Positions 16,512 to 24,409 of a stretch of DNA of 64,000 nucleotides are shown piece by piece. Every line of letters starts with the position of its first letter. Positions within the stretch are counted from its first letter, which is position 1. The translations under genes were made by a program, and so were the position numbers. Below the pieces are notes generated by a model. That model did no database searches. It was not told where the DNA came from and worked only from the letters and a program-made list of their open reading frames with translations. Source of the DNA: Gemmobacter lutimaris (GTDB taxonomy: Bacteria > Pseudomonadota > Alphaproteobacteria > Rhodobacterales > Rhodobacteraceae); NCBI RefSeq assembly GCF_003570715.1, contig NZ_QXXQ01000006.1, positions 124,001 to 188,000 on the forward strand, read 5' to 3'.

Positions 16512-16753
16512 GCCTGCCCGCGCGTTCCACTTTCTCGCACCTCCTCCCTGTTCGGTGCGGCCACGGCGACCTGACTGCTCGGTCGGCTGTGGTAACTGCG
16601 GGCGGCACTGCCCTGCCGCCCGCCTTTTCCTTGCCATTTGCGGCGGGTGCCGCAGATGCGTGCCGGGCGCTTTCCCGGTTTCTCTCTGTTGTCCCGGCGC
16701 GCTGGTTCGGGGTGTTCCCCTCGGGCCAGCGCTTCGGCGGGGAGGTGGTGTGA
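16508..16753 (+). CDS. Hypothetical phage early protein
   Basis: An 81-residue protein (MSLPARSTFSHLLPVRCGHG...), hydrophobic and Ala/Pro rich, with no recognised domain. Both ends overlap neighbours (ATGA at 16508, TGATG at 16751-16755). Composition alone is not convincing, so the coupled junctions are the main support. Confidence 0.5.
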   Translation: MSLPARSTFSHLLPVRCGHGDLTARSAVVTAGGTALPPAFSLPFAAGAADACRALSRFLSVVPARWFGVFPSGQRFGGEVV

Positions 16754-17031
16754 TGCGGCGGCAGATAGACGCCTGGACCGATGACCAGCAACTGGATGCG
16801 CTGGACCGGATCGAGAGGCAGGGGCAGAGCGCGACCGAGGTCGGCGCGGCCTATGGGCGATCCCGCAGCAGCGTTCTGGGCATGGTCAAGCGAGTGCGAG
16901 ACGATCTCGCGGCCTCCGAGGTTGCGGATTTTGCGCCCGGCACTGGCCCGGCCGTCAAACCTGCAAATCAGGATGGTGCCTTGGGGCCGCTGTGGTGGCG
17001 TCGGTCCACCTCGCATCTGAGGCGGCGGTGA
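16753..17031 (+). CDS. GcrA-like helix-turn-helix protein
   Basis: A 92-residue protein whose first 45 residues (IDAWTDDQQLDALDRIERQG, then SATEVGAAYGRSRSSVLGMV) match the pattern of the N-terminal DNA-binding domain of GcrA, an alphaproteobacterial cell-cycle regulator. The rest is low complexity and lacks the zinc motif of full GcrA. A phage version could act on host or phage promoters. The family call is by eye only. Confidence 0.55.
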   Translation: MRRQIDAWTDDQQLDALDRIERQGQSATEVGAAYGRSRSSVLGMVKRVRDDLAASEVADFAPGTGPAVKPANQDGALGPLWWRRSTSHLRRR

Positions 17032-17300
17032 TGGGCTTTCGGTCGATCGGCAGCATTGCGGCGCAGCTGGTGGCAGTCACCCGTCGGGATGACATCCCGG
17101 TCGGCGATTGCACCGCGACGGTGCTGGTGGCCGAGGGCGCGGCGCAGCTGATCTGGCACCGGGGAGTGGCGGGGCCGCTGGCCGGGAATGCGCTGTTCAA
17201 CGATTTTCTGGCGCCCGGCATGGGTGCGCAACTTCGTCAACTCGCCGATGCGGTGGATGCCGCACAGGCGCTGATCGAACCGAATGGGGGCTTCAAATGA
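17031..17300 (+). CDS. Hypothetical phage early protein
   Basis: An 89-residue protein (MGFRSIGSIAAQLVAVTRRD...), mixed alpha/beta, without recognised domains. It starts in a TGATG junction and ends in an ATGA junction, so it is part of the coupled early operon. Confidence 0.6.
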   Translation: MGFRSIGSIAAQLVAVTRRDDIPVGDCTATVLVAEGAAQLIWHRGVAGPLAGNALFNDFLAPGMGAQLRQLADAVDAAQALIEPNGGFK

Positions 17301-18487
17301 ATTTGAGTGACATGAGTCTCGATGACCTGCGGCGCCACCAAGAGAAGAACGCGCGGATCATCGAAGCCTGCGAGATCCTCGATGGGCTACCACGGGACGC
17401 TGAGGATAGTGTGCTGTCGATCGACATGACGCCGGGCCTGCCGACAGTCATCACGCTGCCCTGCGGCATGCCGTCCGCGCGGTATTTCGATCCGCCGCCT
17501 GAGTTTGAAGTGGTGGAAACTGATCGTCGCCCCGGAGAATCTGCGGAAGCGGCGGGCTGGCGGCGGGTTGACGAAAAATACTGGCGCGAGCTTGATGCCA
17601 ATAGCCGTGCTGCATTGGCCGCCGATGTGGTGGCCGCTGAGATGCTGGGCGGGTCGGGGGACCTGCAACGGCATAGTCTTGTGGAGAGTCCCCCCGCTGC
17701 TGGCCAGCGTGAACAAGCCGGAACGTGCGAGGTCGCGCCCGAGGCGGGGACCGGAGCGGGTGAGAGCCCCGCACACGTTTCAGAGACCCCGGTGAGCGCG
17801 CCGCCTGCGGTTGCACCCGCTGCGCGGAAGGATCAGACCGCAGGGCAGGTGACGGGTCCGCTGACCGATGATGAGCGGGCCGAGATTCAGCGCCTCGATG
17901 CCGAGGGCGTGTCGCGCAAAGAGATCGCGCGCCGCCTCGGGCGGCGCACGCAGACCGTGGCGCTGTATCTGCACGGGCTGGCGCACCCGCCCAAGGGCGC
18001 CGCAGGCAAAACAGAAGAATCCAAGGCGGCCCAGCCCGCCCCCGTGGCCGAACAGGCTTCGGTTGCCGTTTCAGACGGTGCCGATGCGGTTGCGGAAGCG
18101 CCGGTGGCGGTGAAGGCCGCGCCGGTGGGTGAGATCGCCGAAGGGGTGGTGCCGGTGGCAGCCCCGACCCCCGCGCCGGTGGCTGGCGGTGCGGCCCCCT
18201 TCACCGCCCGGCAGCGCCAGATTGCCGCCCATGTCATGCGCCTGCATGGGCGCGGCGATTTTGATGCGGCAACCGATCTGGCGCTGGTCGAGCAACTGAC
18301 CTCGGGCACCAAGGCGGGGCAGGTGGCGCTGGATCTGGGGCTGGATTCGGCTGCGGTGGTCGGCCGGTTTCGCGCCCTGACCGCCGTGATCCGGGATGAC
18401 CGCGACCGCGTGACGATCGACGGGCAAGCCGATCTGTTGCTGGTTCTGCGCGTGGCGGCCGGTGTGGCCCGGCCGGAGGCGGCCTGA
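17297..18487 (+). CDS. Large early protein with central helix-turn-helix
   Basis: A 396-residue protein. The N-terminal 110 residues are helical, then a Pro/Ala-rich linker leads to a resolvase-like helix-turn-helix at about 195-230 (LTDDERAEIQRLDAEGVSRK, then EIARRLGRRTQTVALYLHGL). A second Ala/Pro linker and a helical C-terminal domain (TARQRQIAAHVMRLHGRGDF) follow. The architecture suggests a DNA-binding phage protein, perhaps a replication initiator or regulator just upstream of the primase genes. No closer family recognised. It begins in an ATGA overlap. Confidence 0.65.
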   Translation: MNLSDMSLDDLRRHQEKNARIIEACEILDGLPRDAEDSVLSIDMTPGLPTVITLPCGMPSARYFDPPPEFEVVETDRRPGESAEAAGWRRVDEKYWRELDANSRAALAADVVAAEMLGGSGDLQRHSLVESPPAAGQREQAGTCEVAPEAGTGAGESPAHVSETPVSAPPAVAPAARKDQTAGQVTGPLTDDERAEIQRLDAEGVSRKEIARRLGRRTQTVALYLHGLAHPPKGAAGKTEESKAAQPAPVAEQASVAVSDGADAVAEAPVAVKAAPVGEIAEGVVPVAAPTPAPVAGGAAPFTARQRQIAAHVMRLHGRGDFDAATDLALVEQLTSGTKAGQVALDLGLDSAAVVGRFRALTAVIRDDRDRVTIDGQADLLLVLRVAAGVARPEAA

Positions 18488-18526
18488 GCGGCGTGAGACC
18501 GCAGGCCAGAATGCAGTGAGGCGGGC

Positions 18527-19015
18527 ATGGTGACAGCTAATCATCCGGTGGATTGGCGGCGCGTGATGGCGCCGCAGGGGTCGGACTCGGCCCTTGTGCG
18601 GGTCGGGTCAGACCCGGCGCAGGTGGCGCGGCATTGCAGCGGCATCGCCTATGTGGCGGCGCCCTATGATGCCCATGCCGGGCAGCGCCGCAAATGGCAG
18701 ATCGACCGTTCGACGATGATGTCAACGCTGGCCGCGCGCGAGGTGCTGCGGCTGATCTGCGAGCATGTCAGCGCGATCTGCCCGACCGTGCTGCGGGCCG
18801 AGGCGATGCATGCCGCCCCGACGGTCAAGGACGCGGTGATCAATCCGCTGGATCTGGAGTTCTGGGCGCGCTGGTCGGCGCCGTATCTGACTGCCTGTGG
18901 CATCGTCGTTGTGCCGGATATCCGCGGCTGGCAGCGCTGCCCGATGGTGGCGCGGGATGTCACATGGGCGCTCGATCACAATGTGCCGGTGCATCTCTAT
19001 GCGGGGGCGGCATGA
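18527..19015 (+). CDS. DUF1937-like (nucleoside deoxyribosyltransferase-like) protein
   Basis: A 162-residue protein with the DUF1937 pattern: IAYVAAPYDAH at about 45-55 and PDIRGWQRCPMVARDVTWAL, then DHNVPVHLY near the end. The fold is related to nucleoside 2-deoxyribosyltransferases, so a role in nucleotide handling is possible, but activity is not shown by the sequence. The start follows a 39-base gap after the previous gene; the end overlaps the primase start (ATGA). Confidence 0.7.
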   Translation: MVTANHPVDWRRVMAPQGSDSALVRVGSDPAQVARHCSGIAYVAAPYDAHAGQRRKWQIDRSTMMSTLAAREVLRLICEHVSAICPTVLRAEAMHAAPTVKDAVINPLDLEFWARWSAPYLTACGIVVVPDIRGWQRCPMVARDVTWALDHNVPVHLYAGAA

Positions 19016-20139
19016 CCCGCGATGATCCACGCCCGGCCGAAGCGGCGGCCATGGATATGGCCGAGGTCGCCAACCGGCTGGCCATTCAGGGCCTGACCCG
19101 CGCGGGCCGGGAAATGATCGGGCCATGCCCGCGCTGTGGTGGCAAAGATCGCTTCGGGATCAACATCCAGAAGCGGGTATTCCAGTGCCGCAAATGCGGT
19201 GGCAAGGGCGGCAATGTCGATCTGGTGATGTTTGTGATGGGGCTGGCCTTCCCGGCTGCGCTGGAATGGCTGTGCGGATCGGTGGAGGGCGTCAGCCCCG
19301 AGGAACGCCGCCAGCGCGAGCGGAAGGCGGCCGAGAACAAGGCGCGGAACGATGCGAAAGCCGCCGCCGCGCGGGAACAGGCCCGGCGCGAGGCGCGCGA
19401 GATCTGGGAACAGGGCCAACCGGCGCAGGATAGCCCGGTGCATGATTACCTCGCGCTGCGGGGCATCCCGCGCGCGCGATTCCCGCGCCTGCCGGTGTGC
19501 CTGCGGTTTCACCCCTCGCTCGGCTATATGGTGCAGGTCGATCGGCAATGGGTCGAGGCGCATCGGGGCCCGGCGATGCTGGCCGCCATTCAGGGGCCGG
19601 ATGGCCGGTTCATCGGTGTGCACCGCACCTGGTTCGACCCGTCCAGGCCGAAGGGCAAGCCCGCGATCCTGCACCCGGTTTCCGGTGATCGGCTGAAGGT
19701 CAAGAAATCGCTCGGCTCGGTCAAGGGCGGGGCGATCCGTCTGACGCCGCCGGGTCGGGTGCTGATCATGGGCGAGGGGATCGAAACGACGCTGACCGCG
19801 CTGCTGGCCGATGAACCGCCGGGTGCCGCCTATTGGGCCGGGGTCAGCCTCGGCAATATGGCGGGCCAGCGTCAGCTGGGGCAGGGCCTGAAATACGCCG
19901 GGCTGCCCGATCTGGGCGATACCGAGGCCTTCGTGCCGCCCGCCGGCGTCGAACGGCTGATCTTCGTCCAGGACGGCGACTCCGAACCGCGCCTGACGCG
20001 GTCGCAACTGCTGTCCGGCATTCGCCGCGCCATGGCGCTGCGCCCCGGCCTGCGCGGTCAGGTGGCGCCATGCCCAGCCGGCGTCGATCTCAATGATGTG
20101 CTGATGGAAAGGCCGGAGGCATCCGACCCGGTGCCATGA
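19012..20139 (+). CDS. Zinc-ribbon/Toprim DNA primase-like protein
   Basis: A 375-residue primase-type protein. A zinc ribbon at about 38-66 (CPRCGGKDRFGIN ... CRKCGGKGG) is followed by a charged helical linker, and a Toprim domain (GRVLIMGEGIETTLTALL near 245-262, then LIFVQDGD) supplies the acidic metal site. Such proteins make or extend RNA primers at phage forks. It pairs with the D5-type helicase two genes downstream. The start overlaps the DUF1937 stop. Confidence 0.85.
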   Translation: MTRDDPRPAEAAAMDMAEVANRLAIQGLTRAGREMIGPCPRCGGKDRFGINIQKRVFQCRKCGGKGGNVDLVMFVMGLAFPAALEWLCGSVEGVSPEERRQRERKAAENKARNDAKAAAAREQARREAREIWEQGQPAQDSPVHDYLALRGIPRARFPRLPVCLRFHPSLGYMVQVDRQWVEAHRGPAMLAAIQGPDGRFIGVHRTWFDPSRPKGKPAILHPVSGDRLKVKKSLGSVKGGAIRLTPPGRVLIMGEGIETTLTALLADEPPGAAYWAGVSLGNMAGQRQLGQGLKYAGLPDLGDTEAFVPPAGVERLIFVQDGDSEPRLTRSQLLSGIRRAMALRPGLRGQVAPCPAGVDLNDVLMERPEASDPVP

Positions 20140-20372
20140 CGGCGCCCCTCGAAATCACGCTGTGCCGCGAAACCGGCACGGCCCTGATGTGCAAGGCCGG
20201 ATGGTCGGAGCGCATCCCGATAGCCGATCTGCCCCGGAAGCTGCGGTTTTACCGCAGTCTCTGGTCGCGCGGGTCGAAGGTCAAAGGCGAACCCGGTCCC
20301 TGGGCCGGGCATTACGAACAGGATCTGCGCGCCCTCGAGGCCGCGATCCGGGAGGCAGGCAGTGACGGATAA
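20136..20372 (+). CDS. Small hypothetical protein between primase and helicase
   Basis: A 78-residue protein (MTAPLEITLCRETGTALMCK...) with an acidic helical end. It starts in an ATGA overlap with the primase stop and overlaps the helicase start by 11 bases. Position suggests a replication accessory protein; no family recognised. Confidence 0.65.
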   Translation: MTAPLEITLCRETGTALMCKAGWSERIPIADLPRKLRFYRSLWSRGSKVKGEPGPWAGHYEQDLRALEAAIREAGSDG

Positions 20373-22212
20373 TCTCGACAAGGTGCGCCAGATCATGGCC
20401 TCGGCCGAGGATGTGGACATGCCGGAGGGGCTGGTGGCGCCGGAGGCGGAGCCTGATCACGATGTGCCGCTGGGGGATGAGGATGTCGGTTATCCCGGCG
20501 ATGACGCCATGCCCCCGCACCCCCCTCTTGAAGACGATGATGCTCCCCCGCCCGAGGCTGAGTGCGTCATGTTTCCGCTCAATGACTTCGGCAATGCGCA
20601 GCGGTTCATACGCCATTTCGGGGAGGATGTGCGCTTCGTGCAGGATCTTGGCTGGGTCGCGTGGAACGGAACGCACTTCCAGCTTGATCCGCAGGGTCTG
20701 GTGGTGCGCGCCTTGTCACAGCAGTTGGGCGATCTGATCGCCAAGGAAATCCCGTACATCACGCTGGATGACTGGCAGATGGAAGCCATCGGCAAGGAAG
20801 CGGATCTGCGCGCCAGGGTGACCGAGCTTCAGGCCGAGACGGGAGAGGATGGTCGTCTGACCCCGGATGCCGAGCGCGAGATTGCAGAGATCGGCACGCG
20901 GCTGCGCGCCATCGCCGATCTGAAGAAGACCCTGAGCGACAAGCGGAAGGCGCATCGCAACTTTGCCCGCACGGCCGGGAACTCCGGTCGGATCAAGGCG
21001 GCGCTTGAAGAGGCTGCGCCGCATGTGAAGTTGCGCCATGAAGATCTGGATTCGGACCCACTGGCGATCAACTGCCAGTCTGGCACGCTGCGCATGGCGT
21101 TAGATATAGATCCAGATACCGGAACCCGGACGGCCTCGGTCCGGCTCGATCCGCATGACAGGGCCGACAATATCTCCAAGCGTATCGAAGCCGGATATGA
21201 CCCGGCCGCCAAGTGCCCGAAGTTCATGACCTTCCTCGAGCGCGTCCAGCCGGCAGAGGAAATGCGGCGCTATCTTCAGCGTTGGCTCGGACTGTCGATC
21301 TCCGGTCTGCCGGTGCAAGCAATGATGTTCTGGTATGGCGCCGGCGCAAACGGGAAGTCCGTGCTGAGCGAGATAATGGCAAAGCTGCTTGGCGATTACG
21401 CGGCAGATATTCGTATCGAAACTCTCACCGGAAAGGGCCAGCAAAGCGGGGCACAGGCGACGCCAGATCTCGTCTATCTGGTCGGGGCGCGCTTTGCCCG
21501 AGCCATGGAACCTCGCGAGGGCGAGCAACTGCAAGCCGCGCTGATCAAGTCGATCACTTCGGGCGAGCCGATCATGGTTCGGGCAAACTACGGGGCATTC
21601 TTCCGACTATACCCCTATTTCAAGCTCACGATGTCGGGAAACCACAAGCCCGATATCCGGGAAACCGACGATGGGATCTGGCGTCGTATGAAGTTGGTGC
21701 CTTGGGGTGTGCAGATTCCCGAGGCCGAGCGCGATCCAGATCTGATTTCCAAGCTGTTGGAAGAGCGTGACGGGATTCTGCAATGGCTGATTGACGGGCT
21801 GGTCGATTATCTGGAAGGCGGCATGCGGGAACCAGATCAGGTGCGTCTGGCGACGCAGGAATACCGCGAGGACAGTGACCCGATCGGATCCTTCATCGCA
21901 GGCTGCTGCCATTGCACCGGCAATGACAAGGACAGGATCGGTGCGCGCGATCTTGGTATGGCCTTCAATTACTGGCTGCAACTCCGCGGCGAAACACGCT
22001 GGTCTGATCGCCGCATCGCCATGCGGCTGAAGGAAAAGGTGGGTCGCTGGCGAAGTCCACGCGATGGGCAGGGCTATGACGTGGTTAAGGCCCACGGTGT
22101 CATGACCTACACGGGCATTCGCTTCGATGAGGAATTCGGCCCCCGCTTCTGGGATGCTCCCCGCGATCAGGACGGCCGCCCCATACCGGGCCGAACCCCG
22201 TTCTATGGATGA
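20362..22212 (+). CDS. D5/P4-type phage replicative helicase
   Basis: A 616-residue superfamily-3 helicase like the C-terminal part of P4 alpha and poxvirus D5. The first 70 residues are acidic and disordered. The D5 N-terminal region spans about 75-290. The ATPase core has Walker A GAGANGKS with Lys332, then RFARAMEPREGEQLQ and LTMSGNHKPDIRETDDGIWR, the SF3 C motif region. A winged-helix end follows. The start is a GTG at 20362 preceded by GGGAGGCAGG. This is the last gene of the rightward early operon and lies next to the G-rich inverted repeat. Confidence 0.9.
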   Translation: MTDNLDKVRQIMASAEDVDMPEGLVAPEAEPDHDVPLGDEDVGYPGDDAMPPHPPLEDDDAPPPEAECVMFPLNDFGNAQRFIRHFGEDVRFVQDLGWVAWNGTHFQLDPQGLVVRALSQQLGDLIAKEIPYITLDDWQMEAIGKEADLRARVTELQAETGEDGRLTPDAEREIAEIGTRLRAIADLKKTLSDKRKAHRNFARTAGNSGRIKAALEEAAPHVKLRHEDLDSDPLAINCQSGTLRMALDIDPDTGTRTASVRLDPHDRADNISKRIEAGYDPAAKCPKFMTFLERVQPAEEMRRYLQRWLGLSISGLPVQAMMFWYGAGANGKSVLSEIMAKLLGDYAADIRIETLTGKGQQSGAQATPDLVYLVGARFARAMEPREGEQLQAALIKSITSGEPIMVRANYGAFFRLYPYFKLTMSGNHKPDIRETDDGIWRRMKLVPWGVQIPEAERDPDLISKLLEERDGILQWLIDGLVDYLEGGMREPDQVRLATQEYREDSDPIGSFIAGCCHCTGNDKDRIGARDLGMAFNYWLQLRGETRWSDRRIAMRLKEKVGRWRSPRDGQGYDVVKAHGVMTYTGIRFDEEFGPRFWDAPRDQDGRPIPGRTPFYG

Positions 22213-22624
22213 TCTCCCCGCACCCCTCGCCCGATTTCGGGGAGGATGGGGAACATACGACGGCTATGGGGAGGTTTGTTTCTGCTCGGGGGTGAGGGGT
22301 GGAAATTCAGCGGTGACAATGGGTTGATGTGATTTCGGGGAGGTCGGGGAGTTGGGGGAGCATTCTGCGCGTGATGTATGAGGATGTATCTTCCAAGGGG
22401 TTGGGGGGCAGATATTGGCGGTGAAATTCATGTGTATGACTGAATATACTCCCCCAACTCCCCGACCTCCCCTAGTTCTGCGCATGTTATTGAATGTGCT
22501 TGGTAATTCATACTCATGCGCCTTCGTTTCTTCCTCCCCATTCATCTTCACTTGCTCCCCATACTCCCCAAGAAAAACGACGAAAGACAAGGTTAAGTGA
22601 AAAAAGGGCTAAAAGGCACAAGAT
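22213..22624. other. Gene-free region after the helicase: possible replication origin or regulatory element
   Basis: This 412-base gap holds no convincing gene. It is built from G-runs on the left half and C-runs on the right half, with GGGGAGG repeated (around 22236, 22269, 22337) and matching CCTCCCC copies on the other side. The middle carries the 24-bp inverted repeat described separately, and the last 120 bases are AT-rich. A 40-codon frame at 22205-22327 overlaps the helicase end but has no support beyond its ATG. Confidence 0.5.
22337..22472. repeat. Perfect 24-bp G-rich inverted repeat
   Basis: The arm 22337-22360 (starts GGGGAGGTCGGGG, ends GGGGGAG) is the exact reverse complement of 22449-22472. 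The arms are 88 bases apart. Each arm has three runs of four or five G (or C), and the loop adds GGGGTTGGGGGG, so quadruplex formation on one strand is also conceivable. Confidence 0.8.
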
Positions 22625-23392
22625 ATGGGAAACGCGATGCTGGAACGGGAAATCGAGGCAACGGTGCTGCGGATGGTGGCGCGGCGGACAGAGGTGGTGC
22701 GGGCCATTGCCTCGGCCATGGGGATGGCTGATCCGACCATGGGCGAGGGGGACCGGCTGGCCACGCTGAAGGCGCGGGCGGTGGCGCCAGAGACTTGCGG
22801 GCCGGATATGCCGGTCGCCCCGGCACGGGGTCGCATGGTGCGGGTAGCGCCGGTTGCAATGCAGTTGACAGAAGGGGGCTGGGCGCCGCAGCACGGTGGC
22901 TTCCGGGGCAGGGATGCGGCGCGCGCGGCGGATGTGTTCGACGAAATGGCCCGGCAGGCCAGGCGCAAGGGAAGTGATGACCCCTTCACTCAGCGCCAGA
23001 AGGGCGCAGGCCGGGCCTATGCCACGCTGGTGGAGCGGCATTCGGCGGTCGGCCTGAAGGGCCGTTCGGTCGAGACCATGCTGACCGGCCGCAGCGGTGG
23101 TGGCGGTGACGGCGTGGTGGACATCATCCTTGATGAGGGCGCGGCGATTGCAGCCATGCGGTCGGCGGTCGGGGATGGCTGGGCGCTGGTGGTGGTGCGC
23201 CAGAGCAAGCGCAAGCGCACGCCTCTGACCGTGGCCGAGCTGGTGGATCGTGTCTGCCTTGGCGGTGAGACGGTGAGCGCCATCCTCGATGCCTGCGGCT
23301 GGTCGGTCTACGGCGAGTCCGTCGATTGGGCGCGGGCTGCTTTGGCTGAGGCGCTCGACCGCATGGCAGATACCATGCCGAAAGTGTCTTGA
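22625..23392 (+). CDS. Putative late-gene regulator (hypothetical)
   Basis: A 255-residue protein that I cannot place firmly. Residues 115-150 (DPFTQRQKGAGRAYATLVER onward) and 205-235 (PLTVAELVDRVCLGGETVSA, a helix-turn-helix-like stretch) resemble phage regulatory proteins that sit before the terminase genes. It is the first gene after the G-rich region and before HNH and terminase, the usual place of a late activator or antiterminator. The ribosome site before 22625 is weak (AAAGGCAC). Confidence 0.55.
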   Translation: MGNAMLEREIEATVLRMVARRTEVVRAIASAMGMADPTMGEGDRLATLKARAVAPETCGPDMPVAPARGRMVRVAPVAMQLTEGGWAPQHGGFRGRDAARAADVFDEMARQARRKGSDDPFTQRQKGAGRAYATLVERHSAVGLKGRSVETMLTGRSGGGGDGVVDIILDEGAAIAAMRSAVGDGWALVVVRQSKRKRTPLTVAELVDRVCLGGETVSAILDACGWSVYGESVDWARAALAEALDRMADTMPKVS

Positions 23393-23499
23393 CGGCTTAA
23401 CTCAACCGGATGTAGTTCTATTGACATGATCCACAGATGCGCCCGGAGGAACCCCCTCGCGGGCGCTTCGCGTTTCAACCCTCCCAACCAAGGTCAGCC

Positions 23500-23871
23500 A
23501 TGCGTATCAGGAAGCTGCGCGACAGTGGTCGCAAGCTGTCCCTCGGGGCCAAGTATCTGGAGCGGACAGAACGGGACCATGATCGGGCGCGGCTTGCTGC
23601 CAACCCGCTGCGCGCGCAATACGGCACTGCCCGTTGGCAACGGCTGCGCTGGTCCATCCTTGTGCGGGACGGTCAGCAGTGCCGCATCTGCGGCCTTGTC
23701 GAGACGGATACCTCAAAGCTGGTCGCGGACCATATCCAGCCGCATCGCGGAGATGAGGCGCTGTTCTGGGATGCGAGCAACCTCCAGTGCCTGTGCAAGC
23801 CTTGCCATGACAAGGTGAAGCAGAGGGAGGAAGTCCGCGCCCGCCGCACCGCGAGGGAGGGGGGGGGCTAA
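23500..23871 (+). CDS. HNH endonuclease
   Basis: A 123-residue HNH nuclease with a basic N terminus. CRICG and CKPC form the zinc site, and ADHIQPHRGD with NLQCLCKPCHDKVK is the HNH core. In HK97-like phages this gene next to the terminase helps DNA packaging by nicking concatemers. AGG precedes the ATG at 23500. The preceding 107 bases hold no clear gene. Confidence 0.9.
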   Translation: MRIRKLRDSGRKLSLGAKYLERTERDHDRARLAANPLRAQYGTARWQRLRWSILVRDGQQCRICGLVETDTSKLVADHIQPHRGDEALFWDASNLQCLCKPCHDKVKQREEVRARRTAREGGG

Positions 23872-23929
23872 TCGCTGGGAGGCGGCATGGCCTAGACCGG
23901 CTCGCTCACTCATCTGGAGGTTTTTTTTT

Positions 23930-24409
23930 ATGGGCGATTGCGTTTTGGACCTGTTCGGCAACCCAGTGCGTGACAATCACGGCAAGCGCGGGCGGCCTGC
24001 TTTTGAGGTGACGGAGAGAAACCGCAATAAAGTCAAGCTGTTGCTGGCCTGTGGCTGGTCGAACGAACGTATTGCGAATGCAATCGAGTGCTCCCTCGCC
24101 ACGCTCAAGAGGTATTTTAGAGCCGAGCTGTCGGTGCGGGATGCGATGCGCGACCGGCTGGATGCTGAGCGCATGATGCAGGTTGCCGAGCAGGCGGCTG
24201 CCGGCAACGTAGGGGCGCATCGGATCTTCGGGCAGATGCTCGACCGCAATGACCAAATGGAGGCCGAGCGTCGTATTTCCAAGCCAGACCGGCCTGCCGC
24301 TGATGAGCGTCTGGGCAAGAAGGCGGAACGAGACCGCATGGCACAGGATGCCGATGCGGACATGATGGCCCTCCTGGAAGAAGAATCGGCTGTGGATGTC
24401 CGCCACTGA
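23930..24409 (+). CDS. Terminase small subunit-like protein
   Basis: A 159-residue protein that begins with a helix-turn-helix (LLLACGWSNERIANAIECSL, then ATLKRYFRAEL). A helical region and an acidic tail follow. It precedes the large terminase and overlaps it by 14 bases, which identifies it as the DNA-recognising small subunit. GGAGG followed by nine T residues stands before the ATG. Confidence 0.8.
   Translation: MGDCVLDLFGNPVRDNHGKRGRPAFEVTERNRNKVKLLLACGWSNERIANAIECSLATLKRYFRAELSVRDAMRDRLDAERMMQVAEQAAAGNVGAHRIFGQMLDRNDQMEAERRISKPDRPAADERLGKKAERDRMAQDADADMMALLEEESAVDVRH

Noticed and set aside
22205-22327. 40-codon frame starting in the helicase stop
   Set aside because: It reads through the G-rich repeats and shows no coding character.
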